Positions 10,572-21,119 of a stretch of 64,000 bases of DNA are shown here, piece by piece. The DNA is from Kalaharituber pfeilii (lineage: Eukaryota; Ascomycota; Pezizomycetes; Pezizales; Pezizaceae), in contig WHUZ01000044.1 of NCBI GenBank assembly GCA_015179045.1, positions 62,001 to 126,000 on the forward strand. Direction: 5' to 3'. A program made the position numbers and the translations under genes. The notes below the pieces were generated by a model that ran no database searches, was not told the origin of the DNA, and saw nothing but the letters and a program-made list of their open reading frames with translations. Position 1 is the first letter of the stretch. Each line of letters begins with the position of its first letter.

Positions 10572-10656
10572 CACGTAACCTAGTCTCGTAACCAGACGCT
10601 GACTACACGTAACTCCGCTTGCAGCTGTTCGCCATGGCAGGGCTAGTATGTAGGTC
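10529..10656 (-). mobile_element. micro-SINE copy 4, with target duplication
   Basis: GTATGTAGGTC flanks the insert at 10529-10539 and 10646-10656. On the minus strand the element has the shared core at its 5' end (10645 downward) and about 27 A at its 3' end (10566-10540). It differs by an internal expansion: the CACGTAAC segment is repeated, with GTCTCGTAACCAGACG between the copies. Confidence 0.8.
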
Positions 10657-13600
10657 AGGAGCATTGCACATTGCCGCCAGTTTGGTATGTCAGGTGCCCA
10701 CCACCTTAACATTTCGGTACAACTTTGCTGAATCTATTACTGAAAATCACATTGTTATCAGCGTTTACCTATTAGATAACATTGTGGATGTATAGAGTGA
10801 AAATAGATATTCCTGTAAGGGCAAGAACACACGCAATTCACCTTCATTTCATAGAAGTTGGATCAGAAATATAGAAGCAGGAGGTAATAACATATGATCG
10901 ATCAGGAAATTATCATAAGCAGTCATGCATGGTCATACACGGTCAAGTCCGTTCAAATACAATGCACTGTTAGCTATGCTAAAGATAGTACCAATAACTT
11001 GTGAGGCCGGAGTGGTATCTTCTAGTCTGATTGGACAACGACGCTTGAGAAGCCCGAAGCACTGGATAAATGCCGCTTCAGCCTTCACAGCCCTCGCGGG
11101 TGACTCCTTTTCATGAAGGGTACTGCAACCAGGACACGTTTTACACCTTCATCCTTACTTGAGCTTAAGTCTGTTGTTGCAGTTTGTGTTGCACAGAAAG
11201 TGATGCAGCTGTTTTGGACATTATCCGGGCTATTTGGAAGATGGCAAAGGCAAACAATACCCAATCGAGTCAAACGCCATGATAAAGCAATTAACGTGGA
11301 GAGGAGTTTACAAAGAAGATGCTCCGGTAGATATAAGTTTGTGATGCTGCCTTTTGTGTCATACCACGCCAGAGTTAGATTTTATACGCAGTTAGACCCA
11401 GAAGTCACAGACATTGATGGTCGTCCCTCCCAGGATTCCTGTGTCACATAAACGAATTCCACGAACTTCTCTCAAGATTCTAGTTCCACCAATGTTCCAA
11501 AGGGGGCCATACGAACGTGTGAAAACTGACACACGAGATGAGACATGGATGTTAATTGTCAACCTTCGTGGCGACTGAGCAGTTTTGCATTTGGGTCTCA
11601 CTGTAACTGGCTGCTGATCTCATTCATCGCAAGGCTGGGAGCACTTCTCCCCGGATAACTGAACACAAAAACAATAAAGTAAAAAAAAAGCCCTTCACTT
11701 TAACAGGCTTTCAGGAACAGCTCAGGTTCAGAGAGCCATGTATCTTCGAAAACGTCAAACGCCAAACCTTGCGATTATTTATGTTCAATATATCCCATTA
11801 GTGCTCCAGGGTTACCCGAATCATGTCATAAGTCTTAATTATATAAGAGCCAACAGAGCATGCATCGCTGATATCGGACTTAAGGATTTTGGATTATCCG
11901 ATCCTCGAGCTCATGAAGTACCTGGCCTGACATGGTCAGAGGCTAAGTACAAAGCACCAGTTACGACAAGGCTGGATAATAATATAAGACCATATATAAT
12001 CTGGGTACGAGAACAATATATAATGTGCGCGTGCATATAGGCTGTGAATAAAGTCAATCGAATTTTTTGAAATGAGCACACATGTGGCACCAGCGCTCGG
12101 AATACACCTCAATCTGTGCCGATTGTTTGAATTTCGCCACAAAACATACATTAACACTCTCAGCAGAAAGCTCATTACTAAAGTATTGCTTCTATGCGAA
12201 GCATGCTGCTTCTGCATTACATACGCATGCGAGATCCAGGTCCCTCACTAGCGAAAGTACTCTGTGCATTTCAAATTGCTTCCAACATTTGAATGAGCCT
12301 AGAGTAGTAGATCACATTCAGGGATGCAGTTGCATTTGGTATGAAATCGGGGGGTTAGAATCACTTCCAAGCGGGGCAATTGGTATCACGGTCTGCAAGA
12401 GCTATTACCCACGGAGTACGGCTGGTGGGCGGCGTCATCCGGCGAGTAAGTGTGTGCAAAGCTTGAGACTGCATGAATCGTACTCTTCGGCTTGAATGAG
12501 CGGTTTTGCCACATCAATTTGACATCGATATTCTTTCATAGACATGAAGCTCAAATCTTATGGGCAGCCAGCAACTTCCTACCTTCTCCGCAATCAGTTG
12601 CCTAGAAAGACTTCCAATGTTAAAGTAAGCTCAATATCCAGCACTATGGAAGCCTATGTACTAACCCTTTGTGCAGCAATGATATTTTTTTCCTCAACAA
12701 ATACTCTATATCAGACTGTGTATTTCCTGTTATACTGCCCCGCCATCTCTGGACCGTCTGACATCCATATCAAAGGTTTGATATTTTATAATATTAATAT
12801 TGCTTCTGCAGCTGATGCAACAGAAAGGCAGCTTATAGGTTGTTGGGACCAGGTTACGTGACAACGATCTATCTGAATTATGATCCTCCTACTTATTCAG
12901 TGTTTTCTCACGGGTGATTCCCAGGCTTTGGATCATTCGCCTATCATCCCTCTTTCTGGGTAAATCTCCGATGTAACCTAGGTTATGCTGGTCCCATTTC
13001 CATAGATGAGGTCTTTGGGGAACAGACACTGGGTAGCGAGAAGCCTGTGCGAAAGTGTTAATTTTCGATCAGGTTGCACCAATTTGCAATAGTTAACAGA
13101 TTCCCCCTGTTTGGTGTGGGTAGTACGTGGTTTCTGAGTCCCCGGTTTTGGGGCTGATAGAAAATGGTAGTGGTCAACATATATGAGATTTGTACCATGT
13201 GCCCAGCGGTTAACATGTGTCCAGTGGTTACATTTAGTTTGACGTATATTGCGCACTGGGCTATAGCTATCTAATCCAAAGGGATGGGAATCATATTGAG
13301 AGGCGCAAATGAAAGATCAGAAAACACGAGGTAAAAATCAAAATCATCCATGTGGTCTGGACGGATCCGATTTTGAGGAGTTCGTTTTAATGCCCTTCAC
13401 ACTCTTAATGGAGAGACATTGGTTATGTGATTGAGTACGAAGAATACAACGCGTATGGACTTCCGGTTAACTAAATTTAAACAAATTATCCTACCAATCT
13501 CATTGGCATAACTGAAGAACACTTGAGACTTATCACAAGACTTAGTTTCAAAGGGGAGCAAGGCTGTTCAAGCGGGACTGAATCAAAACCAAAGTGAGTT

Positions 13601-15891
13601 AGATATCGAATTCACTTAATTGACACGAAACTTCAATACCCCACATCTGGATATCTTCAAACAGGAGTGGAGGATAGCTTCACTTAGACTAATATGTTGC
13701 GTAAAGTCAATTGACTTGGAAGTTTGGATATGAGATGGTTGCCTTTATTAGTTTCTCAAAAAAAGAAGCACCATGATTAGCGAAGATAGAAATAAGGGTA
13801 GGTCGAGTTAACTTTTCCTAACTAACTGCTTACATAGGAGCAATTTTCGAGTTGGCTTAAGATATGTTACTGCAGCCTTGTGGGCCATAAATGGGCTTAA
13901 AATAAGAACATCATGGTGTTCCGATGGGTCGATAACGGAGTTTGCAATGGGATCAACCTTTATTTCCGTACTCTGCATATCGGCAGAAGGGGAAGGAATA
14001 TATATACTTAATCCTATGACAATTCTAGCACCTTCTAATTCCCCTATTGGTAAACACAAATTCGCTGCTTCGAGTGGTAGTAACACTGAACGATATCAGT
14101 GCTTGTTTTCAGAATAAAACATCGAGGTCTATAGATAGACGACGCTAAGTGGCGGCATATAGTTATAGTCCAACTGAACTGAATGTATATTTGTATATAG
14201 AAGCCCTTCTCCTCAAGAGAGGCTCTCCCCGTGCATACGACTGCGTAGTGAAAGTTCGGAAACTTCTTAGATCTCACACACACGCACACACACACCGTTG
14301 GTTATAACGTCAGTTACATTTCTGGTGAACTGATTGCTACGTATGCTTGGTAAGACAGTTGATAGGTACTACCCACATTTGAGGATTGCAGGAAGCAGGG
14401 AGTCTTGCGTTGAGGGTAACGTCTTGTGGTACCAGGGGAAGCGCTGGTCCAGGGTAATGGCAGTTTCTTCAGAAACGTCGAGAGAGTGAGAAAACAACCT
14501 TTTCTGCATAAATATTTTTCTTTTTTTAAATAAAGAATAAAACACATATATTGTTAAACATATATTAAAAGAATCAAGAGAGTAAAAGTAAGTTGAATCT
14601 ATTTTTTATTTTAGATAATTCCTGTCTTATACTAGAAATAAATACAATATTATAAACTTTTCTATATTTTGAAATTCCTATTTGTATGTACTGTATTATC
14701 CAATGGAAATAGGATGTATATATACTATAGAAATAGCAATTGCTGAGAGCTATCATAACTTTTTCTTTGAGGTATGAATGCGGCACCAAGATTTCCATGT
14801 TGCTTGGCGGGTGCAGTGATGGCGTTAGATAAGATCAGATGGAATCGATAAGATTGGGTTTTGGAATTCACGACGTACCAGATCGAGGAAGGTTTTCTTG
14901 GTCCAGAGAAGCATGGCTAACTGGATGTCAATCTTCGAAACCTTCCTTTTTGCCATTGAGGAACATCTCTACTCCTTATAACCCTTGCGACTTGGTATCT
15001 TTCTGCTATATTGCACATGTAGTTGATGCACCTGAAGTATCTTCCAACAAAGAAACGTCGAAGCTAAGCAAGTAGTCTTTGGTGTAAAGAGAGGCTAGTC
15101 AGACAACCATTACATCACCCTTATATCCTCAAATTCTCATCTCGTGTGCCGTTAAACAAAAATTCACGTTAGCCGCCTGTGCTTAGCTCAACAGGGCACA
15201 AGGTTAGCGTAACACCCCCCAACATTCCCTGACGTCGGAGCTCTTCCACAGTACACTTCATTAGGTAACTCGTGTATAAGGCCTTCAATGCTGTCGCATC
15301 CTCCTCCAATTGCTTCCTTCTCGACAACACAGACTAACTGAATTTATACGGTTTTGGAAAACTTGCAAGTAAACCCTCCCTTGATTCCGCCAATTATCGT
15401 TGGATATGCGGGGAAGCATCTAAGGGCTCTCAATTAGAGGCCACGTGAGCTTGTGGGAATGCCGATTGTAACCTGGTCTCTAAGAGGTAAGCAGCAACCC
15501 AGTTTGGGTAGGCCGAGCGAGTGCGAGGACAGCTGAGATATGAGATGCGAGCTGGTGTTGGAATGGCGCTCTGACTTTTATCTTGGCTTGTGGTTTCTGC
15601 GTCGGAAGGGTCAATGGATTATGGGAATAGCGGTAGAGCTTCGCTGATATAAACTCCGGTAGGGAACGGGAAAGGGCGTCGACATATAGGCGTGAGCAGG
15701 ATTAAGGGAACGATCGATAAATACGATCCTGACGAGGCCATCACTATTCCACGATACTGTTGCTGCTGCTACTACTTCTACGATTAAATTGCTGAATCAG
15801 GATTGGGAGCGGGATTGGGCGTAGCAGACAGGCTTCAGTCGCAGTGAGTTCGCAGAGCGCGAACTGAGATATCCAAATACCATAAAAAACG
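10657..15891. other. 5.2-kb gene-poor intergenic region
   Basis: Open frames here (for example plus 11113-11451, plus 12082-12495 and plus 12544-12861) show no domain, no biased composition and no intron signals. A CA-rich microsatellite lies at about 14276-14297, and 14520-14760 is very AT-rich. The last few hundred bases should contain the promoter of the kinase gene at 15892. Confidence 0.45.
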
Positions 15892-17571
15892 ATGCTGCGA
15901 GCAGGGAGTACACCCGGGGCCCTGGCTATTGGGAGAGGCATCTCGCTAGCCAGGGGACGGCTCCTCGCCCCCAGCGTCAGGACGTCAGCGCCGTTCTCGT
16001 CCGCAATCCTCTCCAGCTCCTCCCGTGTACGACATCGACACCTGAGCTACGGCTCTACCTCCGACCCTGACTCAAAACCAAAGTCCTCCGCCGCCAGCAC
16101 CTCATCCTCCTCTAATTACCCTCCTCCAAATCCTTCTCCTTCCGCATCGTCAACGCGACCCCTCTTCTCCCCTTTCTGCGAAGATCAGATCGCGCACCTC
16201 GCCTCGCAACCCCTCCCGACCCTGACCCTGAAAGACCTCGTCCGCCATGGCCCGCCGCCCCTCTCGCCTCCCCTCCTGCTGCTCTCCGCCCGCCAAACTC
16301 GCCAGCTCCTCCCCCTCCGGCTCGCTCGACGCATCCTGGCCCTCCGCAACCTCCCCTTCATCATCGTCTCCAACCCGCACATCTCCAGCATCTACAACAA
16401 CTACCTTCACTCCCTCTCCCTCATCCTCGCCATCCACCCCAACCAACCGACGACACTCGAACAAGAGGCCAAGTTCACAGACATCCTGAAGGAAGTCGTC
16501 AAGACTCACTCTAACACTATTCCAACACTCGCAAAGGGGTTCATCGAGTGCAGGCGGTACATAACACCAGAGGAGGTGACCAAGTTTCTTGACACACATT
16601 TGCGAGAGCGGATCGGGACACGGTTAGTCGCGGAGCAGCATATTGCGTTGCACGAGGGCACAGTTGGTACCCAACAGAAGCCTAATCCAGAACCTTGCGC
16701 TCCTGAGGCAGAGAAAGCAGCTACGCATTCGAGCACGGGCCCAGGTGGCACTTACATCGGCACAATCGATACAGGAATGCTCCCGTCCCGCATTATCTCC
16801 TCGTGTGCCACGTTCGTCGGTGATATCTGCTCCCTACGCTATGGTGTGCGTCCCAAACTCATCATCGAGGGTCACATGGAGCAGCAGTTTCCATATATCC
16901 CCGTCCACCTCGAATACATTATGACGGAGCTACTCAAGAATGCATTCCGCGCCACAATCGAGTCCCCCTCGTCATTTACGACGCCAGATGAAGAGAACCC
17001 CAGTGGACTCCCACCCGTCGTCGTCACGATTGCGTGCTCTAGCCCAAGCATCAACGAGGCGGCGGGAGAAAAGAGTGGTGGTGATGGTGACGGTGGTGGC
17101 GGCAGCGGTGAGAGGCGACTCACGATTCGAATCCGAGATAGGGGCGGTGGGATCGCGCCGGAGGTTCAGAGCGACATCTGGAAATATTCCTTTACTACGT
17201 TCGATCCGGAACGCGGCCGGTACTATCCTCCTTCCTCTTCGCATACCCAGTACTCGTCCACTACATACTCCTCCTCGCCTTCTACCACTTCATACTCCGG
17301 CGTCGAGGAGCCTAACCCAATGAACACAAACCTCGGCGTAGACTTTGCGGGACTAGACGGGGCTGTAGGTGCCGTAGGCGGGGGCGACGGGAGCAGTATT
17401 GCGGGATTGGGATATGGCTTGCCACTGAGCAGGGCGTACGCGGAGTACTTTGGGGGCAGTCTCAGTGTGCAGAGTTGTTGGGGGTGGGGGACAGATGTGT
17501 ATTTGGTGTTGAGGGGAGTTGGGGGGTGGGGGAGGTGGTGTAGTATGGGGATGGGGATGGGGAGTGGGTGA
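15892..17571 (+). CDS. mitochondrial 2-oxoacid dehydrogenase kinase (PDK/BCKDK family)
   Basis: This single-exon gene encodes 559 aa. The family phosphorylates the E1-alpha subunit of the pyruvate or branched-chain 2-oxoacid dehydrogenase complex in the mitochondrial matrix and switches it off. The N-terminus is Arg/Ser-rich with almost no acids, as expected for a targeting peptide. The helical-bundle part carries the H-box-like AEQHIALHEG near residue 250. The GHKL ATPase fold follows: N-box ELLKNAFRAT near 346-355, G1 box DRGGGI near 416-421 and the glycine lid GLGYGLPLSRAYAEYFGG near 505. Low-complexity inserts (Gly-rich near 395, Ser/Tyr-rich near 445-480) make it longer than the usual 400-450 aa. 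Yeast relatives are Pkp1 and Pkp2; I cannot say whether pyruvate or branched-chain dehydrogenase is the substrate. The start is the first ATG before the targeting sequence. Confidence 0.93.
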   Translation: MLRAGSTPGALAIGRGISLARGRLLAPSVRTSAPFSSAILSSSSRVRHRHLSYGSTSDPDSKPKSSAASTSSSSNYPPPNPSPSASSTRPLFSPFCEDQIAHLASQPLPTLTLKDLVRHGPPPLSPPLLLLSARQTRQLLPLRLARRILALRNLPFIIVSNPHISSIYNNYLHSLSLILAIHPNQPTTLEQEAKFTDILKEVVKTHSNTIPTLAKGFIECRRYITPEEVTKFLDTHLRERIGTRLVAEQHIALHEGTVGTQQKPNPEPCAPEAEKAATHSSTGPGGTYIGTIDTGMLPSRIISSCATFVGDICSLRYGVRPKLIIEGHMEQQFPYIPVHLEYIMTELLKNAFRATIESPSSFTTPDEENPSGLPPVVVTIACSSPSINEAAGEKSGGDGDGGGGSGERRLTIRIRDRGGGIAPEVQSDIWKYSFTTFDPERGRYYPPSSSHTQYSSTTYSSSPSTTSYSGVEEPNPMNTNLGVDFAGLDGAVGAVGGGDGSSIAGLGYGLPLSRAYAEYFGGSLSVQSCWGWGTDVYLVLRGVGGWGRWCSMGMGMGSG

Positions 17572-17984
17572 TGGATTGATGAGGGGGAGGTAGTGTGTGA
17601 ACTTTCTTTTTGTTGGTTATAGGTCATTTTTTCTTGTCATGAAGGGTATACGTATGTTTTTATAGTTTACTTACATTTGTAAATTTAATCAAACCCTTCG
17701 TTTTTCCCAATAAGTTCCGTTTCATAGGCAACCATATATCGTAGACTTCATTCCTCCACCCTTCCTCTCCCACTCCTACTCCCTCTCCCTCTCTGTCCAT
17801 ATTTATTACATGCAAAACTTCTGTAACGAGGTAGAGTAAATAAAAATTACATTTATTTCCAATCGCAGTTTCGAGCTTGCCACCCCCGTCTTGGTAGGCT
17901 TCAACTTGAGGGTAACCGGAAATCCCATAAGCAAACCTAGCGTCGGATATGATATGCAGCAGAAATGTTTTTATTTTTTTCTTC

Positions 17985-18016
<32 letters not shown>

Positions 18017-18562
18017 TTGGTTGGTTGGTTAGTTCAGACTAGATACGAACATCCTTTATTTTATTTTATTTTTAAAAATTTTTTTTTTTTAAAAAATTTC
18101 TCGTTGATAACGTGGGAAAAAAGTGGGAAATCAAAAAAGTGAAAGAAAAATAAAGAGTTGTAAAAAATCATCAATTTGTCATTTTATATCTTACTCCATC
18201 AATTTCATCCATGAGAAAAAAATCAGAAAAAAAAGGCAACACGCATTAACCGTGACCTCCAGACTGTCCTCCAAAAAAAAAAAAAAAAAAAAAAAGAATA
18301 TTTATATTTAGCAGGAGAGAAAAAAAATAAAATAAAATAAAATGAAGATAAAAATAAAAATAAAAATAAAAATAAAAATAGAAAAAAAGGAAGTAAAACT
18401 AGATATATATTATATTTTCATATTAAGAAATTTGAAAGGAAATTGATGCAAAAAAAAAAAAAAAAAAAAAAAAAGGAGAGAGATGATATACGAATGCATT
18501 GCAATCTTTATTGGGGAAAAAGAGGAAAAATGACAATTATACACCGGGAAAAAAAAAAAAGG

Positions 18563-18593
<31 letters not shown>

Positions 18594-18749
18594 GGCCATA
18601 ATCTTCATAAAATATATAGAGATATATATAAAAAAATTCGGGGCTAAATCTAAAAATGGAAAAAAAAGATAAAAAGGAAAAATAGTAATTAGATGAGGGA
18701 ATAGAAACAAAAACACAACATGAGTAACCCCCCCCAATGCCACTTTCCT
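17572..18749. other. convergent 3' intergenic region with homopolymer runs
   Basis: This lies between the convergent kinase and Spo7 genes. It contains long A and T runs (about 17970-18015, 18273-18295, 18450-18474, 18550-18590) and AAAAT-type pentamer repeats near 18320-18380. No gene is seen. Both 3' UTRs and polyadenylation sites must lie here. Confidence 0.6.
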
Positions 18750-20234
18750 TCACCTTTCATCACCCCCTCCTGCCGTCGACGTACTCGTCGACACTGCCGC
18801 GCCCGCCCCACCACCTCCACCCCCACTCTCACCCCTCCTTTTACCTCCCGCTCCACCCCCCCTTGTCTTCTTCCCCTTCTTCTTCTTCTCCACCCCTTCA
18901 TGCATGCTCCCAGCCACACTCCTTATGCTCCCCGTATCACTCAGGTCCCCGCCGTCATCGCTCAGCAGCACCTGCGCCTTTAATGACGACCCTTGGTGCG
19001 GTTGAGTTGAAGATGGTGGTGGTGTAGGCGTGCCGCTTACTGACCTCCTCTTGATTGACACCGAAGACCCCCGACGGGGACGCCGGGGTGGGGTCAATGT
19101 GTCTTCGGATGGAGGTTCAGGGGTCGGGGTTCGGGAGGTGGGGAGGCTCGGTTCGGGAGTTACTCTGCGGAGATGGGGAGTACTGGGGGTGGGCGGAGCA
19201 GCGGATGAGACGGACGGGGATGAAAAAAAGGAGGAGAACGGGAATCGGGAGGGTCGGTTCTTTTTCAGCTGTTGACGGAGCTTGGCGCGGCGCTCGTTTT
19301 CTTTCCACCAGTAGTCGTTGCGGAAGACTTCCCATCCTTCGCGGAACGTTGGGGAAAAGCCTTTGGGCAGGATGACGAGCTTGACGTGGGAGCCTGAGGG
19401 TTGAAGGCTTTCTTCTTCTTCGGCTTGCGAGAGCTGACTGTTGAAATTTGGAATATCCGGGGGTGGGGTGAGAGTACGGTCGAGTGGGGGCGGAAGGTGA
19501 GAAGGTCTTCGTTTCTTGCTCACCGGCGTCGGAGGCGGCGGCGGCGGCGGATGGTACCCGTGGGAGAACAGGCTACGGAGCACATCCGAGAAGGATCTCG
19601 TGGGCTCAATCTCCCCCGGCGGAATATACGGGAGGCTAGAGTCATGCGGGAACAGCCATGCCACGACCGGAAATATAACCAGCCAGCCCATGATGCGTTC
19701 CGGCCACGAGAGCTTCACGGCGACGAGCTTGATGTTGAACTGGCGGAGGCCTTTGTTTGTGTTACCCACGAACTTGCGCGGGAAGACCATGGTTTTCCTG
19801 TAGAGGCCCGAGAGCCAGAAGAGGCCCAGAGTTGCGATGCCGGCGCCCAGGGCAAGCTTCTGGAGGAGGGAGATGTAGTAGTACGGGGACGGGCCCCAGA
19901 CAAAGATCTGGTAGCCGAAGTTGAGCGTCCATATGCAGAGCAGGAGGGCGAAGAAGGTGTACTTGCGGCGGCGGAGCGTCAGCGAGAGGTACTGGCTGCG
20001 CAGGGAGGCCTCGAGGATGAGCAGGTTGAGGTAGATTTGCTGCGGGGAGGAGGGCGCCGTGTCGAGGGGGCAGGGCGGGCCGGAGGGGCCGGGGGGGCCG
20101 GAGGGGGAGCGGGCGGGCACGGGGCGGGGGTGCGGGGCAGCGGGGGCGGGGGCGGGGGGGGGCGTGGCGGGGCCGGGCAGGGCGGCGGGCGGGCGCGGGG
20201 GCGGCGGCGGGCCCTTCGCGCGGGCGTCGAGCAT
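18750..20234 (-). CDS. SPO7: Spo7-like regulatory subunit of the Nem1-Spo7 phosphatase
   Basis: Spo7 binds the Nem1 phosphatase in the nuclear envelope/ER. The complex dephosphorylates the lipin Pah1 and so controls phosphatidate-to-diacylglycerol conversion and nuclear membrane growth. The conserved core is clear: QQIYLNLLILEASLRSQYLS, a first membrane segment near residues 91-111, a second near 122-145 (ISLLQKLALGAG...FWLSGLYRKT), then FPRKFVGNTNKGLRQFNIKL and a further hydrophobic patch near 181-195. A second conserved block, VKLVILPKGFSPTFREGWEV, precedes a Ser/Thr/Pro-rich disordered tail. I start at the ATG at 20234 (MLDARAKG). The frame is open further upstream but has no ATG there. 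The 494-aa product is longer than yeast Spo7 because of disordered Pro-rich N- and C-terminal extensions. It is single-exon, divergent from the hydrolase at 21120 and convergent with the kinase. Confidence 0.93.
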   Translation of the reverse strand: MLDARAKGPPPPPRPPAALPGPATPPPAPAPAAPHPRPVPARSPSGPPGPSGPPCPLDTAPSSPQQIYLNLLILEASLRSQYLSLTLRRRKYTFFALLLCIWTLNFGYQIFVWGPSPYYYISLLQKLALGAGIATLGLFWLSGLYRKTMVFPRKFVGNTNKGLRQFNIKLVAVKLSWPERIMGWLVIFPVVAWLFPHDSSLPYIPPGEIEPTRSFSDVLRSLFSHGYHPPPPPPPTPVSKKRRPSHLPPPLDRTLTPPPDIPNFNSQLSQAEEEESLQPSGSHVKLVILPKGFSPTFREGWEVFRNDYWWKENERRAKLRQQLKKNRPSRFPFSSFFSSPSVSSAAPPTPSTPHLRRVTPEPSLPTSRTPTPEPPSEDTLTPPRRPRRGSSVSIKRRSVSGTPTPPPSSTQPHQGSSLKAQVLLSDDGGDLSDTGSIRSVAGSMHEGVEKKKKGKKTRGGGAGGKRRGESGGGGGGAGAAVSTSTSTAGGGDER

Positions 20235-21119
20235 GGGGGGCGGGGAGCGGGGGGCGGGGAGCGGGGGGGGGTCTCTCTGCGGGCGTCTGCTGCGGCCTCG
20301 TGCGGTGCAGGTGCTGGCTGCTGTGCTGCGGTGCTGCTGCGCGGGGCCGCCGGCTCGCGATGGCGGCGGGCGGGCGCTGCGGTCGTGCGGCCCTGCGCTG
20401 CCTGGGCTTCCCGCGGAGAGACAGCACGTGCCGGCCAAGCCGGCCAAGCCAGCCAAGCCCCGTTGCCGCCAAGCGCCGCGTGCTGACTCAGCCCCGACCT
20501 GACTGTGCCCACGCGGCGGCCGCGGCCTGCGGTTGCGCCGGGCGGCGGTGGCTCACGCTCCGGGCTCGTCCGCGGCCGCTGCGATCTCCTCGTCCCCCTC
20601 GTCCCCCTCGTCCCCCATCGGCCTGCCTCCCTATTTCAAGACACCTGCGTGCGTCGTCAGCTCCTGCGCATTCCCCAGTCGTTTCTGAGCTCGTGCCCCA
20701 GCGCCCCGGTTCCCCTCCCACCCCCATCAGCCGGAGTTCGGTGAGATTCCTCCGGTCTCAGCAGCACTTGGAATTGAGCTCTTAAACCCCTCTCTTCCCT
20801 CCTCTCCCCCTTCCTTCTTCTTCTTTCCGCCACCGTTAGCTGTAAACAGTCAGTCAAGCTGCGGCCCCTACCGTTTCGCTTCTTCTCCCCGCCGCTCGCC
20901 GCGTCCCCTGTGACAAAGTGCATCGCCGCCAAAAGCAGCACCCTCGCAGCAGCAGCAGCAGCAGCAGCGTGCCTATCGAACAGCGCGCCGTCTGCGGCCG
21001 CCGCAGACGACCCGTCGCCGCACCCAAGGGCCCCACCGTGGTCGGTCCCGTCGTACGGCAGAGGCTTTAGTCGCTCTTCACAGTCGGCGGCTGCCGCGAC
21101 AGCTACCGCTACCGAAGCA
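20235..21119. promoter_or_regulatory. GC-rich divergent intergenic region (Spo7 / hydrolase)
   Basis: These 885 bp separate two divergent start codons and must contain both promoters and 5' UTRs. The first half is extremely GC-rich. A (CAG)n run lies near 20948-20968 in the presumed 5' UTR of the hydrolase. The sequence is open in several frames because of composition; I see no separate gene. No TATA box stands out. Confidence 0.55.

Noticed and set aside
20235..20910. Long overlapping open frames on both strands in the GC-rich Spo7/hydrolase intergenic region
   Set aside because: They are open because of extreme GC content, begin without ATG or lie antisense to the real genes, and translate to low-complexity Ala/Arg/Pro/Gly strings.
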